Source: an uncultured Coriobacteriaceae bacterium (GTDB taxonomy: Bacteria; Actinomycetota; Coriobacteriia; Coriobacteriales; Coriobacteriaceae). Taken from it: a DNA stretch of 64,000 bases. Below are positions 1-8,100 of this stretch, one piece after another; positions within the stretch are counted from its first letter, which is position 1; each line of letters starts with the position of its first letter. The DNA is taken from contig CALUIM010000006.1 in the NCBI GenBank assembly GCA_944320725.1, forward strand, positions 1 through 64,000. The letters run 5' to 3'. The notes under the pieces are model-generated. The model was not told the origin of the DNA. It did no database searches and worked only from the letters and a program-made list of their open reading frames with translations. The position numbers and the translations under genes were made by a program.

Positions 1-2
1 AG

Positions 3-41
3 TCGTACCGCGTGAGGCACGCCCTCATGCAGGAGGGGTAG
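3..41 (+). CDS. possible C-terminal tail of a gene entering the window
   Basis: The third plus-strand frame is open from the window edge and reads SYRVRHALMQEG before a TAG at 39-41. The next gene is on the other strand, so this could be the end of a gene cut by the window edge. Twelve residues do not allow identification, and it may be chance. Confidence 0.2.
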   Translation, partial: SYRVRHALMQEG

Positions 42-81
42 GCGCTCAGAACCCTCTGCTCAGATCGGCCGCGCGCACTGC

Positions 82-453
82 TCAATTCCCGATGCACATT
101 CTGCTCAAAACTACTTGACTAAACACAGCCACCTGCACGACCTGGACGAGCGCCCAGGCGCAGAGGAGCACGGCGTCCACACCCGCGAGCGCGCTCACCG
201 CCCGCACGCTGGCGGTGCGGCGGCGCGGCGCCTCGAAGCACAGGTACACGCAGCTGAGGGCGAAGAGGAGCGGCGTGACGCCGTCGGCCCCAGCGGCATC
301 GCCCACGGCGAGGCGCCAGAAGTAGAGGGCGAAGGCCGCGAGCGCGGCGACGAGGACGGCGCCGACGACGAAGAGGTCCGCCGGGCGCGGGTCCTCGGTG
401 GCAGCGCCCCTCTCGACGTCCTTCTCGATGGCTGCTGCGGTGGTCTCGGCCAT
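82..453 (-). CDS. small three-helix membrane protein (unknown function)
   Basis: A 123-residue protein with an acidic N-terminus (residues 1-26) and three hydrophobic stretches near 27-49, 59-73 and 88-115. The ATG at 453 is chosen because a strong GGAAAGGAG lies just upstream; the longer open frame starts with low-complexity sequence and no comparable site. It is the last gene of a minus-strand trio with a 111-residue membrane protein and an XRE regulator. The pairing of a tiny XRE regulator with small membrane proteins is common in Coriobacteriia and Firmicutes, but the function is unknown and I do not recognise the family. Confidence 0.6.
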   Translation of the reverse strand: MAETTAAAIEKDVERGAATEDPRPADLFVVGAVLVAALAAFALYFWRLAVGDAAGADGVTPLLFALSCVYLCFEAPRRRTASVRAVSALAGVDAVLLCAWALVQVVQVAVFSQVVLSRMCIGN

Positions 454-589
454 GGGTGGCTCCTTTCCTACGTGCCCCCCTCGGGGCTGACTGTCCATAG
501 CCGGAGTATCCGGTATTTCTCGCTCCATGTCAATTATTTCTATCATCCTGAGTGAAAGAGATGGCTCCGCCGCAGCGGAGCCGGAGACG

Positions 590-925
590 CTACATGACGC
601 GGCGCAGCACCAGGACGGCCACGATCCACACGGCGAGCACCAGGTTGTAGAGCCACTGGAGCGTACTCGCATAGAAGACGTAGGAGATCTCCATCGGCAC
701 GCCGCCCGAGGACTTGGCGATGAGGTTCACCGCGACGAAGAACACCACGAAGGCCACGACGCCCGCCTTGCCGAAGATCTTCCAACCACGCTCGTCGCGG
801 TTCCTTGGCCGCGCGACCATGACGATCACGGCAACGGAGAGCGGCAGGCACAGCCAAGCGCCCACCTTGAGCACGAGCGAGCTGTCGAGCAACTGGTAGA
901 GGGCGGTCCCAAGGGCGTCCATCAT
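590..925 (-). CDS. small membrane protein paired with XRE regulator (unknown function)
   Basis: A 111-residue protein with hydrophobic segments near 20-38, 53-70 and 90-107, separated by a basic loop (RPRNRDERGWK). Its ATG overlaps the TGA of the upstream regulator in an ATGA arrangement, with AAGGAGAACG before it, so the two are translationally coupled. The architecture resembles small membrane proteins that accompany the YozG-type XRE regulators. The job is unknown; the coupling implies that it is co-produced with, and perhaps controlled by, the regulator. Confidence 0.75.
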   Translation of the reverse strand: MMDALGTALYQLLDSSLVLKVGAWLCLPLSVAVIVMVARPRNRDERGWKIFGKAGVVAFVVFFVAVNLIAKSSGGVPMEISYVFYASTLQWLYNLVLAVWIVAVLVLRRVM

Positions 926-1143
926 TCGTTCTCCTTGAAATCGAAGAGATCCTCGACCGTGACGCCGAAGACCCGCGCGATGCTGTAGGCGAGCAGGAGC
1001 GAGGGGTTGTAGCGGTTGCGCTCGAGCTGGACGATGGTCTGGCGCGAGACGCCCACGGCCTCGGCGAGCTCGGCCTGCGTCATGCGCCGCGTGGCGCGGT
1101 ACACGTGGATCTTGCTCTCGAAGGCGTACCTCTGCTTGGCCAC
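922..1143 (-). CDS. XRE-family transcriptional regulator, short form
   Basis: A 73-residue protein consisting almost entirely of a Cro/CI helix-turn-helix. MTQAELAEAVGVSRQTI (about residues 21-37) holds the two core helices, and the C-terminal VEDLFDFKENE is typical of the YozG/HigA-like short regulators. Translation starts at a GTG at 1143 behind a G-rich AGAGGGGGGG. It heads a minus-strand unit with two small membrane proteins. A DNA-binding role is inferred from the fold; it probably controls its own unit. Confidence 0.88.
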   Translation of the reverse strand: MAKQRYAFESKIHVYRATRRMTQAELAEAVGVSRQTIVQLERNRYNPSLLLAYSIARVFGVTVEDLFDFKENE

Positions 1144-1234
1144 CGCCGCACCCCCCCCTCTCTTGCCTGCCGTGGAATGTATTTCTTACATTCTCGCACG
1201 CGGAGCCAGGCGGGGCAACGGGGCGACGCCACGC

Positions 1235-2059
1235 CTACCCGCGGCGGCTCCGCCCGATCGCCCAGAACGCGAGGAGCACCACCGCGCCGCCCGCGACGGC
1301 GAACCAGTCCCGGGGCGAGCCGAGGCCGCCCGTCGCCGCGCCGAGGGCGACGGCGCCCGCCACCCAGAGCGCCGGCAGGACGGTGGCCGCCCACGTCGGG
1401 CGGGCGAGGCGCCCCAAGGCGAAGGAACCTGCGAGCACGACGGCGACGGCGAGAACGACCGCCAGCTTTCGGAACGTCGCGGGGTCGAGGAGGACGTCTG
1501 CCGCCACGAGCACGCCGACGCCGACCGCGAGACCGGCGAAGACCTGCAGGACGACGCGCATCCCCAGGGCGGCGCCGCTCGCGCGGGCGGCCTCCACGGG
1601 CTCGCCCGTGGCCGCGCCGAGGAGCTCGGCGGCGCTCCTCGCGTCCTCGCCGCCACGCCCGCGCCGCGCCACCAGCACGGCCACCGAGAACGCCAGCGCC
1701 AGCACCGCGAGCAAAAGCCGCAGCACCGGCTCCAGGTACTCGCGCCCCGCGACCGCCGTCACGACGAGCGCCGTGACCACGACCACCTCGACCGCGGCCA
1801 GCGCCACCGCGAGGACCCTCGTCCGCAGCTCGTCCTTCTCCACCATCTCGCGCATCTCGTCCACGTCCCCTCTCACCATCTCGTCGATCGTGGTGCCGAA
1901 GAGATTCGCGAGCAGGAGCATGCTCTGGACGTCGGGCAGGGTCCTGCCGGTCTCCCAGTGGCTCACCGTGACGCGGGTCACGTAGAGCCGCTGCGCGAGC
2001 TCCTCCTGGGAGAGCCCGAGCCGCTGCCGCCGCTCCCTGATCTGGTTTCCGACGTCCAT
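1235..2059 (-). CDS. XRE-family regulator fused to a six-helix membrane domain
   Basis: A 274-residue protein. Residues 5-60 form a Cro/CI helix-turn-helix (LGLSQEELAQRLYVTRVTVS) followed by NLFGTTIDEMVRGD, a usual ending of this domain. The rest has about six hydrophobic segments (near 82-104, 111-131, 166-190, 198-217, 226-244 and 251-269). The ATG at 2059 is preferred over longer starts because the HTH begins immediately after it and AGGAAG lies upstream. Membrane-tethered XRE proteins could sense an envelope signal, but the ligand and target are unknown. GC is very high, like the neighbouring module. Confidence 0.8.
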   Translation of the reverse strand: MDVGNQIRERRQRLGLSQEELAQRLYVTRVTVSHWETGRTLPDVQSMLLLANLFGTTIDEMVRGDVDEMREMVEKDELRTRVLAVALAAVEVVVVTALVVTAVAGREYLEPVLRLLLAVLALAFSVAVLVARRGRGGEDARSAAELLGAATGEPVEAARASGAALGMRVVLQVFAGLAVGVGVLVAADVLLDPATFRKLAVVLAVAVVLAGSFALGRLARPTWAATVLPALWVAGAVALGAATGGLGSPRDWFAVAGGAVVLLAFWAIGRSRRG

Positions 2060-2379
2060 GCGCGCTTCCTCATCCCTCGCGACCTTTTCTGCAACCCCAA
2101 CGTAGCCGAGGGGCGTCCAAGGCGCAGTATAAAGTGATTTACAGGCTGTTTGAGCTGCGGAACAAGATCTATCATCCAAGTTGCGCTGTTAGAAATCGAG
2201 CGGAGCGCCCGACAGACATGGCAGTCGGTACGTTGCCGATCGGGCGGCGGCTACGAAGAGACCGAGCGGTCGCTCGCCTCCCAGGTTGCGTGAGGATGGA
2301 GCGCCCTGCGGGCACGTTCCCTGCAGGGCGCTGTCATCTGAGTAGGCTAGATAAATGATTGCCTGATCGTCTTAGGTCT
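2060..2379. other. gene-free stretch with one inverted repeat
   Basis: About 320 bases between the start of the membrane XRE gene and the end of the flavodoxin gene. No convincing reading frame was found. An AGTATA at 2126-2131 reads TATACT on the minus strand and could be the -10 of the XRE gene, but no good -35 precedes it. The only clear structure is the dyad at 2300-2332. Confidence 0.5.
2300..2332 (-). terminator. hairpin downstream of the flavodoxin gene
   Basis: Perfect 10-base arms AGCGCCCTGC (2300-2309) and GCAGGGCGCT (2323-2332) enclose a 13-base loop about 50 bases beyond the flavodoxin stop. There is no U-tract on the minus strand, so this may be an RNA-stabilising or factor-assisted end, not a classical intrinsic terminator. 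Confidence 0.45.
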
Positions 2380-2799
2380 CTACGCCAGTGCAGCCCCGAG
2401 TGCCCTGCAATCGACCGAAGCCGCCTCATCAGGATAGTCTTTCGCAATCACCGCGTCTGTAACGGTGATGCCCGCCGACTCGGCACGCTCACGCCACAGA
2501 TCCATCCATTCGCCATCAGCCCAATCGTAGCTGCCAAATAGCGCGACTTTGTGTCCTGGAAGCTTTGGCTCGACATCATCCCACATGGGTTCGAATTCGT
2601 CGCTTTCCAGCTCCTCGGAACCCATTGCGGGACACCCGAAGGCAAAAGCATCGTATGCATCAAGGTCGGATGCCGAGAAATCACTGCAGGCAATTACCTC
2701 AGCTTCGGCACCAGCGCCGCGCACCCCTTCGGCAACAAGTTCGGCCATGGCTTCGGTATTGCCCGTGCCGCTCCAGTACACCACTGCCACCTTGCTCAT
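2380..2799 (-). CDS. short-chain flavodoxin
   Basis: A 139-residue FMN electron carrier. The phosphate-binding loop SGTGNTEAMA is at residues 10-19. The flavin-flanking loops are GCPAMGSEEL (55-64) and FGSYDWADGEWM (88-99). Length and motifs match short-chain flavodoxins. The ATG at 2799 is chosen because MSKVAVVYWSG is the canonical first strand and GAAAGGA lies upstream; the 11 extra residues of the longer frame are not flavodoxin-like. It follows a DUF3793 gene on the same strand, and a ferrochelatase is further upstream, so iron status is a plausible regulator. Flavodoxins commonly replace ferredoxin when iron is scarce. Confidence 0.93.
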   Translation of the reverse strand: MSKVAVVYWSGTGNTEAMAELVAEGVRGAGAEAEVIACSDFSASDLDAYDAFAFGCPAMGSEELESDEFEPMWDDVEPKLPGHKVALFGSYDWADGEWMDLWRERAESAGITVTDAVIAKDYPDEAASVDCRALGAALA

Positions 2800-2863
2800 A
2801 TTCAAATCCTTTCTATCAAAGGCCAGCCCCATGCCAGCCTAGAACACCTGATGCGAACACCGT

Positions 2864-3604
2864 CTATGCGGCACGGAGACGAGCAGGGTCACCCGCAAGA
2901 TCCGTCAATGATGCTCCCGCTTCATACAAACGGAGCGCTCGCCGAGTGCAACGCTTGTATCGTGCAAACCGGCGCTGCGCTCCTCGGACATCGGCATATA
3001 CCTTCCAGCAGCCGCAGCATAAGAAGTCGCGACCCCCGTGCTCGATAAAACCGCGTACATCCGAGGCGGGGTACCCTAAGAAATAGCCGATCTCGTGTGG
3101 AAGAGCCTGCTCTTCAAATCGCGCAACGAGACGAGAGAGAAACCCCTCCAAGCGCTCATCATTTTCAGTAGGTGCATAATGCGCTCGACGGACGCGCGGC
3201 CCTGCAAGATGCCTTGTTACTCCGCGAGGATATCCCAGGCCGAGCAGATCTTGCGCCACCGAGTTATCACTCAGATGGCGCGCTACGAGTACGGGGCGAA
3301 ACACATATACAAGCGCTCCAAAAGGGCGCCATGCAAGAACACGGCACCGCGCGCCATGGGGAGAAAGTCGTGCATCAAGTTTGGAAACGATTTCCCTCAG
3401 GCGGGCGCGGCGCACCGATATCCGACGCTGCTCCCCTGCTTTTGTCGCCGAGACCCGACAAGCTTCATCGAGGCAGTCGGGGCAATCAAGCGCAAAGCAC
3501 CCGCAGAACGTAAAGAGATTTCCCGGCTTGGCGCCGAGCAGCACGGGCGCGCACAGCCGAACAACAGAAGCCTCAAGCTCACCTTGCGATATGGGACGTT
3601 CCAT
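2864..3604 (-). CDS. DUF3793 family protein
   Basis: A 246-residue cysteine-rich soluble protein. It has the features I associate with DUF3793: an N-terminal cysteine cluster (FCGCFALDCPDC), a central R-P-hydrophobic strand (YVFRPVLVARHL), the conserved HEIGYFLGYPASDV segment, and a late CCGCWKVY. The ATG at 3604 has AAGGAGCC upstream. The biochemical function is not known. Family members often sit beside iron transport genes and flavodoxins, and here the flavodoxin gene follows 64 bases downstream. A role in iron or redox homeostasis is inference from context only. Confidence 0.8.
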   Translation of the reverse strand: MERPISQGELEASVVRLCAPVLLGAKPGNLFTFCGCFALDCPDCLDEACRVSATKAGEQRRISVRRARLREIVSKLDARLSPHGARCRVLAWRPFGALVYVFRPVLVARHLSDNSVAQDLLGLGYPRGVTRHLAGPRVRRAHYAPTENDERLEGFLSRLVARFEEQALPHEIGYFLGYPASDVRGFIEHGGRDFLCCGCWKVYADVRGAQRRFARYKRCTRRALRLYEAGASLTDLAGDPARLRAA

Positions 3605-3612
3605 GCCGGCTC

Positions 3613-3625
3613 CTTGGTAGGCTAC
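3613..3625. promoter_or_regulatory. possible operator dyad upstream of the DUF3793 gene
   Basis: Just upstream of the DUF3793 ribosome-binding site the minus strand reads TAGGTAGCCTACC, a short dyad whose half-sites resemble those of the iron-dependent DtxR/IdeR box but with tighter spacing. It lies in an AT-rich 177-base gap that probably holds the promoter. The match to an iron box is imperfect. Confidence 0.3.
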
Positions 3626-3781
3626 CTACAACTTTGTTAACCGCATTTAACTTATCAGAAAGAACTGTGTTGCGTAGCAAAAAGTTAGCTTTATCTATCT
3701 TTTGTTCATCTCGAAGTATGCTTTCAAGGCTGCGGAACAAGCCGTTGTGGCAAACTCGTATTCGCAGCAACCGGATCTGCG

Positions 3782-4846
3782 CTATTCGTCATCGCGCGCA
3801 AGCGAGGTGGTTACCACGTGTGCCAACATACGAGCGTGCTCGTCTGCGTCGTCCAGACAGGGAACATAAAGAAAGTCATCGCCACGTTGGCTTCCACGCG
3901 CCTCGAGGAACAACCCTCGGAAAACCTGCTCGACGTCGTAGAGCGTCTCAAGGCAGTCAACCGAGAAACCAGGGCAGCACACCACAAGACGTCGTGTCGA
4001 CTCATGAGCAACTTGAGCGATGACTCGCTTGGTAAATGGCCCCGTCCATCGCCGGCCATCCTCGAATGGCGACTGATAGGCAATACCCCATGTACCTGAG
4101 GCAGCGCCAAGTCGCCGCGCTATCTCTTGCGAAGAAGCACCGACCTGTTGTGAATAGGTATCGCCTCGGTCAATGTCGGGCAGCGGCACGGCATGGAACG
4201 AGAGCAATAGGTAGTCGGAAGCGGGGTTGTATCCAGCAGATGAAATCGAAGCCGCAACGGCATCAAGATAGGCAACATTCATGCCATAGCTCTCGACGGT
4301 GAGAACACGGGGCGACCAGTCCAACTTGTCGAGCGCGCGATACGCACCATCGAGTGCCGCGGCAGTTGTGGAAAACGCCGACTGGGGATACAGCGGGATG
4401 ATTACAAGCTCACTGCAGCCCGCATCTCGAAGCTCGGCAAGCGTAACGGGCAGCGAGGGCGAACCGTACAGCATCGCTTGGCGCACCAGCGGCGATGCAG
4501 CGTCCTGGAGCCCTGCCTCCGTAAGCGCGGCACGCCATGAAGACGCGCCCTGCGCATCCCTCATCAGCATCTCGACCTTCTTGGCGAGCGAGCCGCCCGT
4601 AGCAACCAGCGGAGAGCCCTCGTCGGTCCAGATTGAACGGTACTTCTCTGCCGATGCGACGCTGCGCTTGGGCAAAATCATGTGGTTGAGGATCGCGCGC
4701 CAGAACGGCTTAGGCAGCGGCCGAATATGATCGTCCATCAAAAACGTCTCGAGATAGGCGCGGACCGCTTCGGGCGTCGGAGCGTCGGGCGATCCGGTGT
4801 TGATGAGCACAACACCCAGGCGATGAGCCTGATGAAGCTCTTCCAT
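3782..4846 (-). CDS. hemH: ferrochelatase
   Basis: A 354-residue enzyme that inserts Fe2+ into a porphyrin (protoporphyrin IX, or coproporphyrin III in many Gram-positives). Diagnostic features are the opening LGVVLINTGSPDAPTPEAV, the catalytic histidine in SFHAVPLPDIDRGDTY (His218), and the C-terminal metal-site motif CPGFSVDCLETL (residues 291-302, Glu300). The ATG at 4846 has AAGGGGAGGGAC upstream; the longer open frame is spurious. No other haem biosynthesis gene is in the window, so whether the organism makes or scavenges the porphyrin cannot be judged. It lies near flavodoxin and DUF3793 genes and is divergent from trmL. Confidence 0.93.
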   Translation of the reverse strand: MEELHQAHRLGVVLINTGSPDAPTPEAVRAYLETFLMDDHIRPLPKPFWRAILNHMILPKRSVASAEKYRSIWTDEGSPLVATGGSLAKKVEMLMRDAQGASSWRAALTEAGLQDAASPLVRQAMLYGSPSLPVTLAELRDAGCSELVIIPLYPQSAFSTTAAALDGAYRALDKLDWSPRVLTVESYGMNVAYLDAVAASISSAGYNPASDYLLLSFHAVPLPDIDRGDTYSQQVGASSQEIARRLGAASGTWGIAYQSPFEDGRRWTGPFTKRVIAQVAHESTRRLVVCCPGFSVDCLETLYDVEQVFRGLFLEARGSQRGDDFLYVPCLDDADEHARMLAHVVTTSLARDDE

Positions 4847-4975
4847 GTCCCTCCCCTTGCGGCGCGTAGATCTCGAAAGTAAAACACCTGATACTTTATC
4901 ACGTATCAAGGCAGGCAGATGGTACAGTAAAGTGATCGACATCGCCGATGATTCACGCGACAAGGAGCAGCCGCC

Positions 4976-5575
4976 GTGTTCAACCTCGTCTTGCTCGAAC
5001 CCGAGATTCCCGCAAATTCCGGCAACATTGGCCGTACCTGCGTGGTCACCGGCACGCGCTTGCACCTCATTCGTCCTCTTGGCTTCTCGCTCGACGATCG
5101 TGCGCTCCATCGCGCGGGGCTGGGCTACTGGCCCAACCTCGACGTGCGCGTGTACGACGGCTGGGACGACTTTCTCGCGCAGAACAACCTCACGGGAGAT
5201 GATGCCGGCGAGCGCCTGCATCTGCTCACGAAAAAGGCGCGCCGGCGCTATACCGAAGCTGCCTATCGCGACGGTGACTTTCTCGTACTCGGCAAGGAGA
5301 GCGCCGGCCTTCCCGAGGAACTGCTCGCCGCCTACCCTGCAAGCTGCGAGCGTATCCCCATGCTCACCGACCGCGCATCGCTCGCCAACCGCGACGCGTG
5401 GAAGGAGCCTGCCGGCGAGGACACCGAGCACACCGCGCTGCGCCAGCAAGACATCTGCGGCAATTTCATCGATCCCAACGACTACCGCATCAGCGCGCTC
5501 AATCTCTCAAACGCCGCCGCCGTCGTCCTCTATGAAGCGCTGCGGCAAACCGGGTTCACCGGCATCGACGCATAG
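4976..5575 (+). CDS. trmL: tRNA (cytidine(34)-2'-O)-methyltransferase TrmL
   Basis: A 199-residue SPOUT methyltransferase that methylates the ribose of the wobble base of leucine tRNAs. Motif 1 is EPEIPANSGNIGRTC (residues 9-22), motif 2 is VLGKESAGLPEEL (104-116) and motif 3 is NLSNAAAVVLYEAL (176-189), which form the deep-knot SAM site. A GTG at 4976 is the start, with AAGGAG ten bases earlier. The usual length is about 155 residues; here roughly 30 extra residues (about 131-165) separate motifs 2 and 3. It is divergent from hemH and monocistronic. Confidence 0.9.
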   Translation: MFNLVLLEPEIPANSGNIGRTCVVTGTRLHLIRPLGFSLDDRALHRAGLGYWPNLDVRVYDGWDDFLAQNNLTGDDAGERLHLLTKKARRRYTEAAYRDGDFLVLGKESAGLPEELLAAYPASCERIPMLTDRASLANRDAWKEPAGEDTEHTALRQQDICGNFIDPNDYRISALNLSNAAAVVLYEALRQTGFTGIDA

Positions 5576-5642
5576 ATCCAGACGGTGCGTAACGCTCCCG
5601 CTCGCAGCGCGGTGCTCGAGATTCGACGAAACGAAGCACTAC

Positions 5643-6803
5643 CTACCTACCTAGCACCATAGCAAGTGCGAGCAGCGCCACCAGAAACACGATGTTCCAC
5701 GCCGTGAAGAGCTTCATGTAGCGCCCTTTGGCATGCGGCAGCACAAGCGCGAGCTGCTTATAGGAGATGAGACTCGCCATCGAAGCGATGAGCGTTCCCA
5801 GCCCGCCGATGTTCGTGCCCACGATAAGCGCCGACCAGGCATCCGTGAAGCCCGAGAGCAGAATCGCGGCAGGCACGTTGGAAAGCACCTGACTGGCAGC
5901 CACGGAAACGATAAGCTCGTGTCCCGTCACCATCTGGGCAAATAAAGCGCTCACCGCACCGATGCGCCCCACATTGCCCACGAAGACGAAAAACGCCACG
6001 AACGTGAGCAGCAATCCGTAGTCCACATGGCGCAACGTCGCGCGGTCAAACGCGACACCCACGAGGGCCGCCGCAGCCACGGGGACTTCGAATGGCAGAA
6101 CGCGCGCGACCGAAAGCAGGGCAAGCGCAAACACCGCAAGCCACGGCAGAATCCTGCGAATCGCCATGCCCGCTGGAACATCCTCGTGAACGACCTGACG
6201 CTCGGTATCCGCACCGCCAGCCACATCGCTTGGTTTCCCGCACAGCCAGATGACAACGGCAAGCAGCGCGAGCGCCGCAAGCGCATACGGCAGCATGAGC
6301 AGCAAGAAGTCGCCGAGCGCCATGTGCGACACCGAATAGAGGTAGAGGTTCTGCGGATTCCCAACGGGCGTCGCCATGCTGCCGAGATTGGCGGCGACGG
6401 TCATGAGCGCCACGGTGAAGCACGTAAGCTGCTCGGATCGAAACGTCCGCAGCGCAAGTAGGGCAAGCGGCACGAAGGTAACGAGTGCGACATCGTTGGT
6501 GATGAGCATGCTCGAGAAAAACGCCAGCAGCACCAACGTCAGGCAGAGCCGCCGCGGACCGCGGGCGATGGCGAGCAGACGGCGGCACAGCGCGCTGAAC
6601 ACCCCGGCTCGCGTGAGCCCCGCCATGACCGCCATGAGGCTGAACAACATGCCGAGCGTGCGTACATCGACATACTCCAGGTACCCCGCATCCGGCGGAA
6701 CGGCAATGCAGGAGAGCAACGCAAACGCGAGCGCGATCATGAGCACGGGGTCCTTGCGCACGAACTCGTGCACGTCCACATATCGCTTTACCTTCGCGAG
6801 CAT
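5643..6803 (-). CDS. ArsB/NhaD/CitT-superfamily anion permease
   Basis: A 386-residue membrane protein with about ten hydrophobic segments. It belongs to the ion-transporter superfamily by the repeated half-motifs SSMLITNDVALVTFVPLALL and SNVPAAILLSGFTDAW and by the hairpin ANLGSMATPVGNPQNLYLY (first half), answered by GTNIGGLGTLIASMAS in the second half. These ND and GN segments form the substrate and cation sites in the family. The substrate could be a dicarboxylate, arsenite or sodium/proton and cannot be read from sequence. The ATG at 6803 has GGGGAGGG before it. It stands alone. Confidence 0.82.
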   Translation of the reverse strand: MLAKVKRYVDVHEFVRKDPVLMIALAFALLSCIAVPPDAGYLEYVDVRTLGMLFSLMAVMAGLTRAGVFSALCRRLLAIARGPRRLCLTLVLLAFFSSMLITNDVALVTFVPLALLALRTFRSEQLTCFTVALMTVAANLGSMATPVGNPQNLYLYSVSHMALGDFLLLMLPYALAALALLAVVIWLCGKPSDVAGGADTERQVVHEDVPAGMAIRRILPWLAVFALALLSVARVLPFEVPVAAAALVGVAFDRATLRHVDYGLLLTFVAFFVFVGNVGRIGAVSALFAQMVTGHELIVSVAASQVLSNVPAAILLSGFTDAWSALIVGTNIGGLGTLIASMASLISYKQLALVLPHAKGRYMKLFTAWNIVFLVALLALAMVLGR

Positions 6804-6908
6804 GACGCCCTCCCCTCGCCGCGTTGCCCCACAAGCGCAACAGTATATCGCGCACCGCGCACGTTTTGGGTACATACCATTCAGCTGCAAAATCTGGGAG
6901 GGATACCT

Positions 6909-6978
6909 ATGAGCACGACCACGTGCAAAGAGCGGCTTCTCATTCGGTGGTACTACCTGCTACCGTCGCTCGGAATGC
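6909..6978 (+). other. probable true 5' end of the following gene, now out of frame
   Basis: An ATG at 6909 sits behind a strong GGGAGGG and starts MSTTTCKERLLIRWYYLLPSL, which looks like a natural cytoplasmic N-terminus leading into a membrane helix. This frame stops at 7040. The membrane helix continues in a different frame from 6979 (GLFYIVLISAEWVFLSMLDD). A one-base change near 6970-6985 would join the two pieces. Confidence 0.5.
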
Positions 6979-8010
6979 ATGGGGCTGTTCTACATCGTTC
7001 TCATCTCGGCCGAGTGGGTATTCCTCTCCATGCTCGATGACCTGGTTTTTCATGACCCTGGCATGCCCATCTTCGGGATAGCTGTCATGCTCGCGCTCAT
7101 CATCGTCTGGACGTTTATCATCAGCTACCTCATCCTCGCCTCGCGCATCGACCTCAATAAGAAAACGTGGTCATCCACGGCGTATAAAGCACAGAAGGCA
7201 AAGCGGGGAGCAGGACGCGGAGAGCAGGACGGTGATACGGGCAACACGGAAGCCCAGGCCATCGGCCGTCGCCGCGGCGCAGGGCGCGCGCAGGACTACC
7301 CAGAAGATTCCGATGGGCTTGCCGCGGCGGCCGAACGCCTTGCCAAGCCGCTGGACATCGCGCTACCCAACCCCAAACGCGCACGGCGCATCGCGCTCGC
7401 GGCATCGCTGATGGTGCTCGCGCTCGCCTATGTGCCGCACTTCATCCAGCGCACGGCGATCATGGAGCAGGAGACCGAGACCGCGGCGCAAACCACCCGC
7501 GCCATCGCTACGGCATTCGAAGATGCCAGACTCGACGCCTTCAGCATCGACCCCACCGAGGAACACGATGAGCTCGGGTACTACGTCACCGCCGACATCC
7601 TCGATGCAGCCGGCGACAACACCGGAAGCTCGGCGCGCGTGGACGTTGACAACACGAGCGCTGTGGTAGAGGTGAGCTACACGCTTGCCGTCGACCCAAC
7701 CGCAACCCTCGAAGACAACCTTGCACGCGCCGAGGCAGGCCTCGCGCGCATGCACGCTCCCCTTGCCGCGCTCGACATCCCCGCACGCGCAGACGGCATG
7801 CTCACCTATGGCTCGCTTTCCGAGGCATTTCGACAGGCGTTTTTGACGGGATCAATCTACGAATCCATAGGCCTGCAGTACTACGAGCTCGATGATGCCG
7901 GCATCGTGGATGGCGCAGAGATCAACTGTTACTACTTCACCGATACCGAAAAGGATTGGGATGAGCATACCGAGCCGCGCATCTACCTTGTGCTTGAAGC
8001 GAGCGATTAA
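6979..8010 (+). CDS. membrane protein of unknown function, probably 5'-frameshifted
   Basis: A 343-residue reading with two N-terminal helices (about 1-20 and 30-53), a basic low-complexity cytoplasmic loop (about 66-105), another helix near 131-147 and an acidic extracytoplasmic domain rich in D, E and T. The ATG at 6979 has no good ribosome-binding site, whereas a well-formed start lies 70 bases upstream in another frame, so the intact gene was probably longer. I recognise no family. It is followed about 90 bases later by the MIF-like gene. Confidence 0.65.
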   Translation: MGLFYIVLISAEWVFLSMLDDLVFHDPGMPIFGIAVMLALIIVWTFIISYLILASRIDLNKKTWSSTAYKAQKAKRGAGRGEQDGDTGNTEAQAIGRRRGAGRAQDYPEDSDGLAAAAERLAKPLDIALPNPKRARRIALAASLMVLALAYVPHFIQRTAIMEQETETAAQTTRAIATAFEDARLDAFSIDPTEEHDELGYYVTADILDAAGDNTGSSARVDVDNTSAVVEVSYTLAVDPTATLEDNLARAEAGLARMHAPLAALDIPARADGMLTYGSLSEAFRQAFLTGSIYESIGLQYYELDDAGIVDGAEINCYYFTDTEKDWDEHTEPRIYLVLEASD

Positions 8011-8100
8011 GCGCGCCCGTGCAGCTGGATACGTCCCGGAGAAGTCAGTCTCAACTGGGTACAACGTTAGAAGCTACCGGCACGTGTGAAAGGAACCCGT

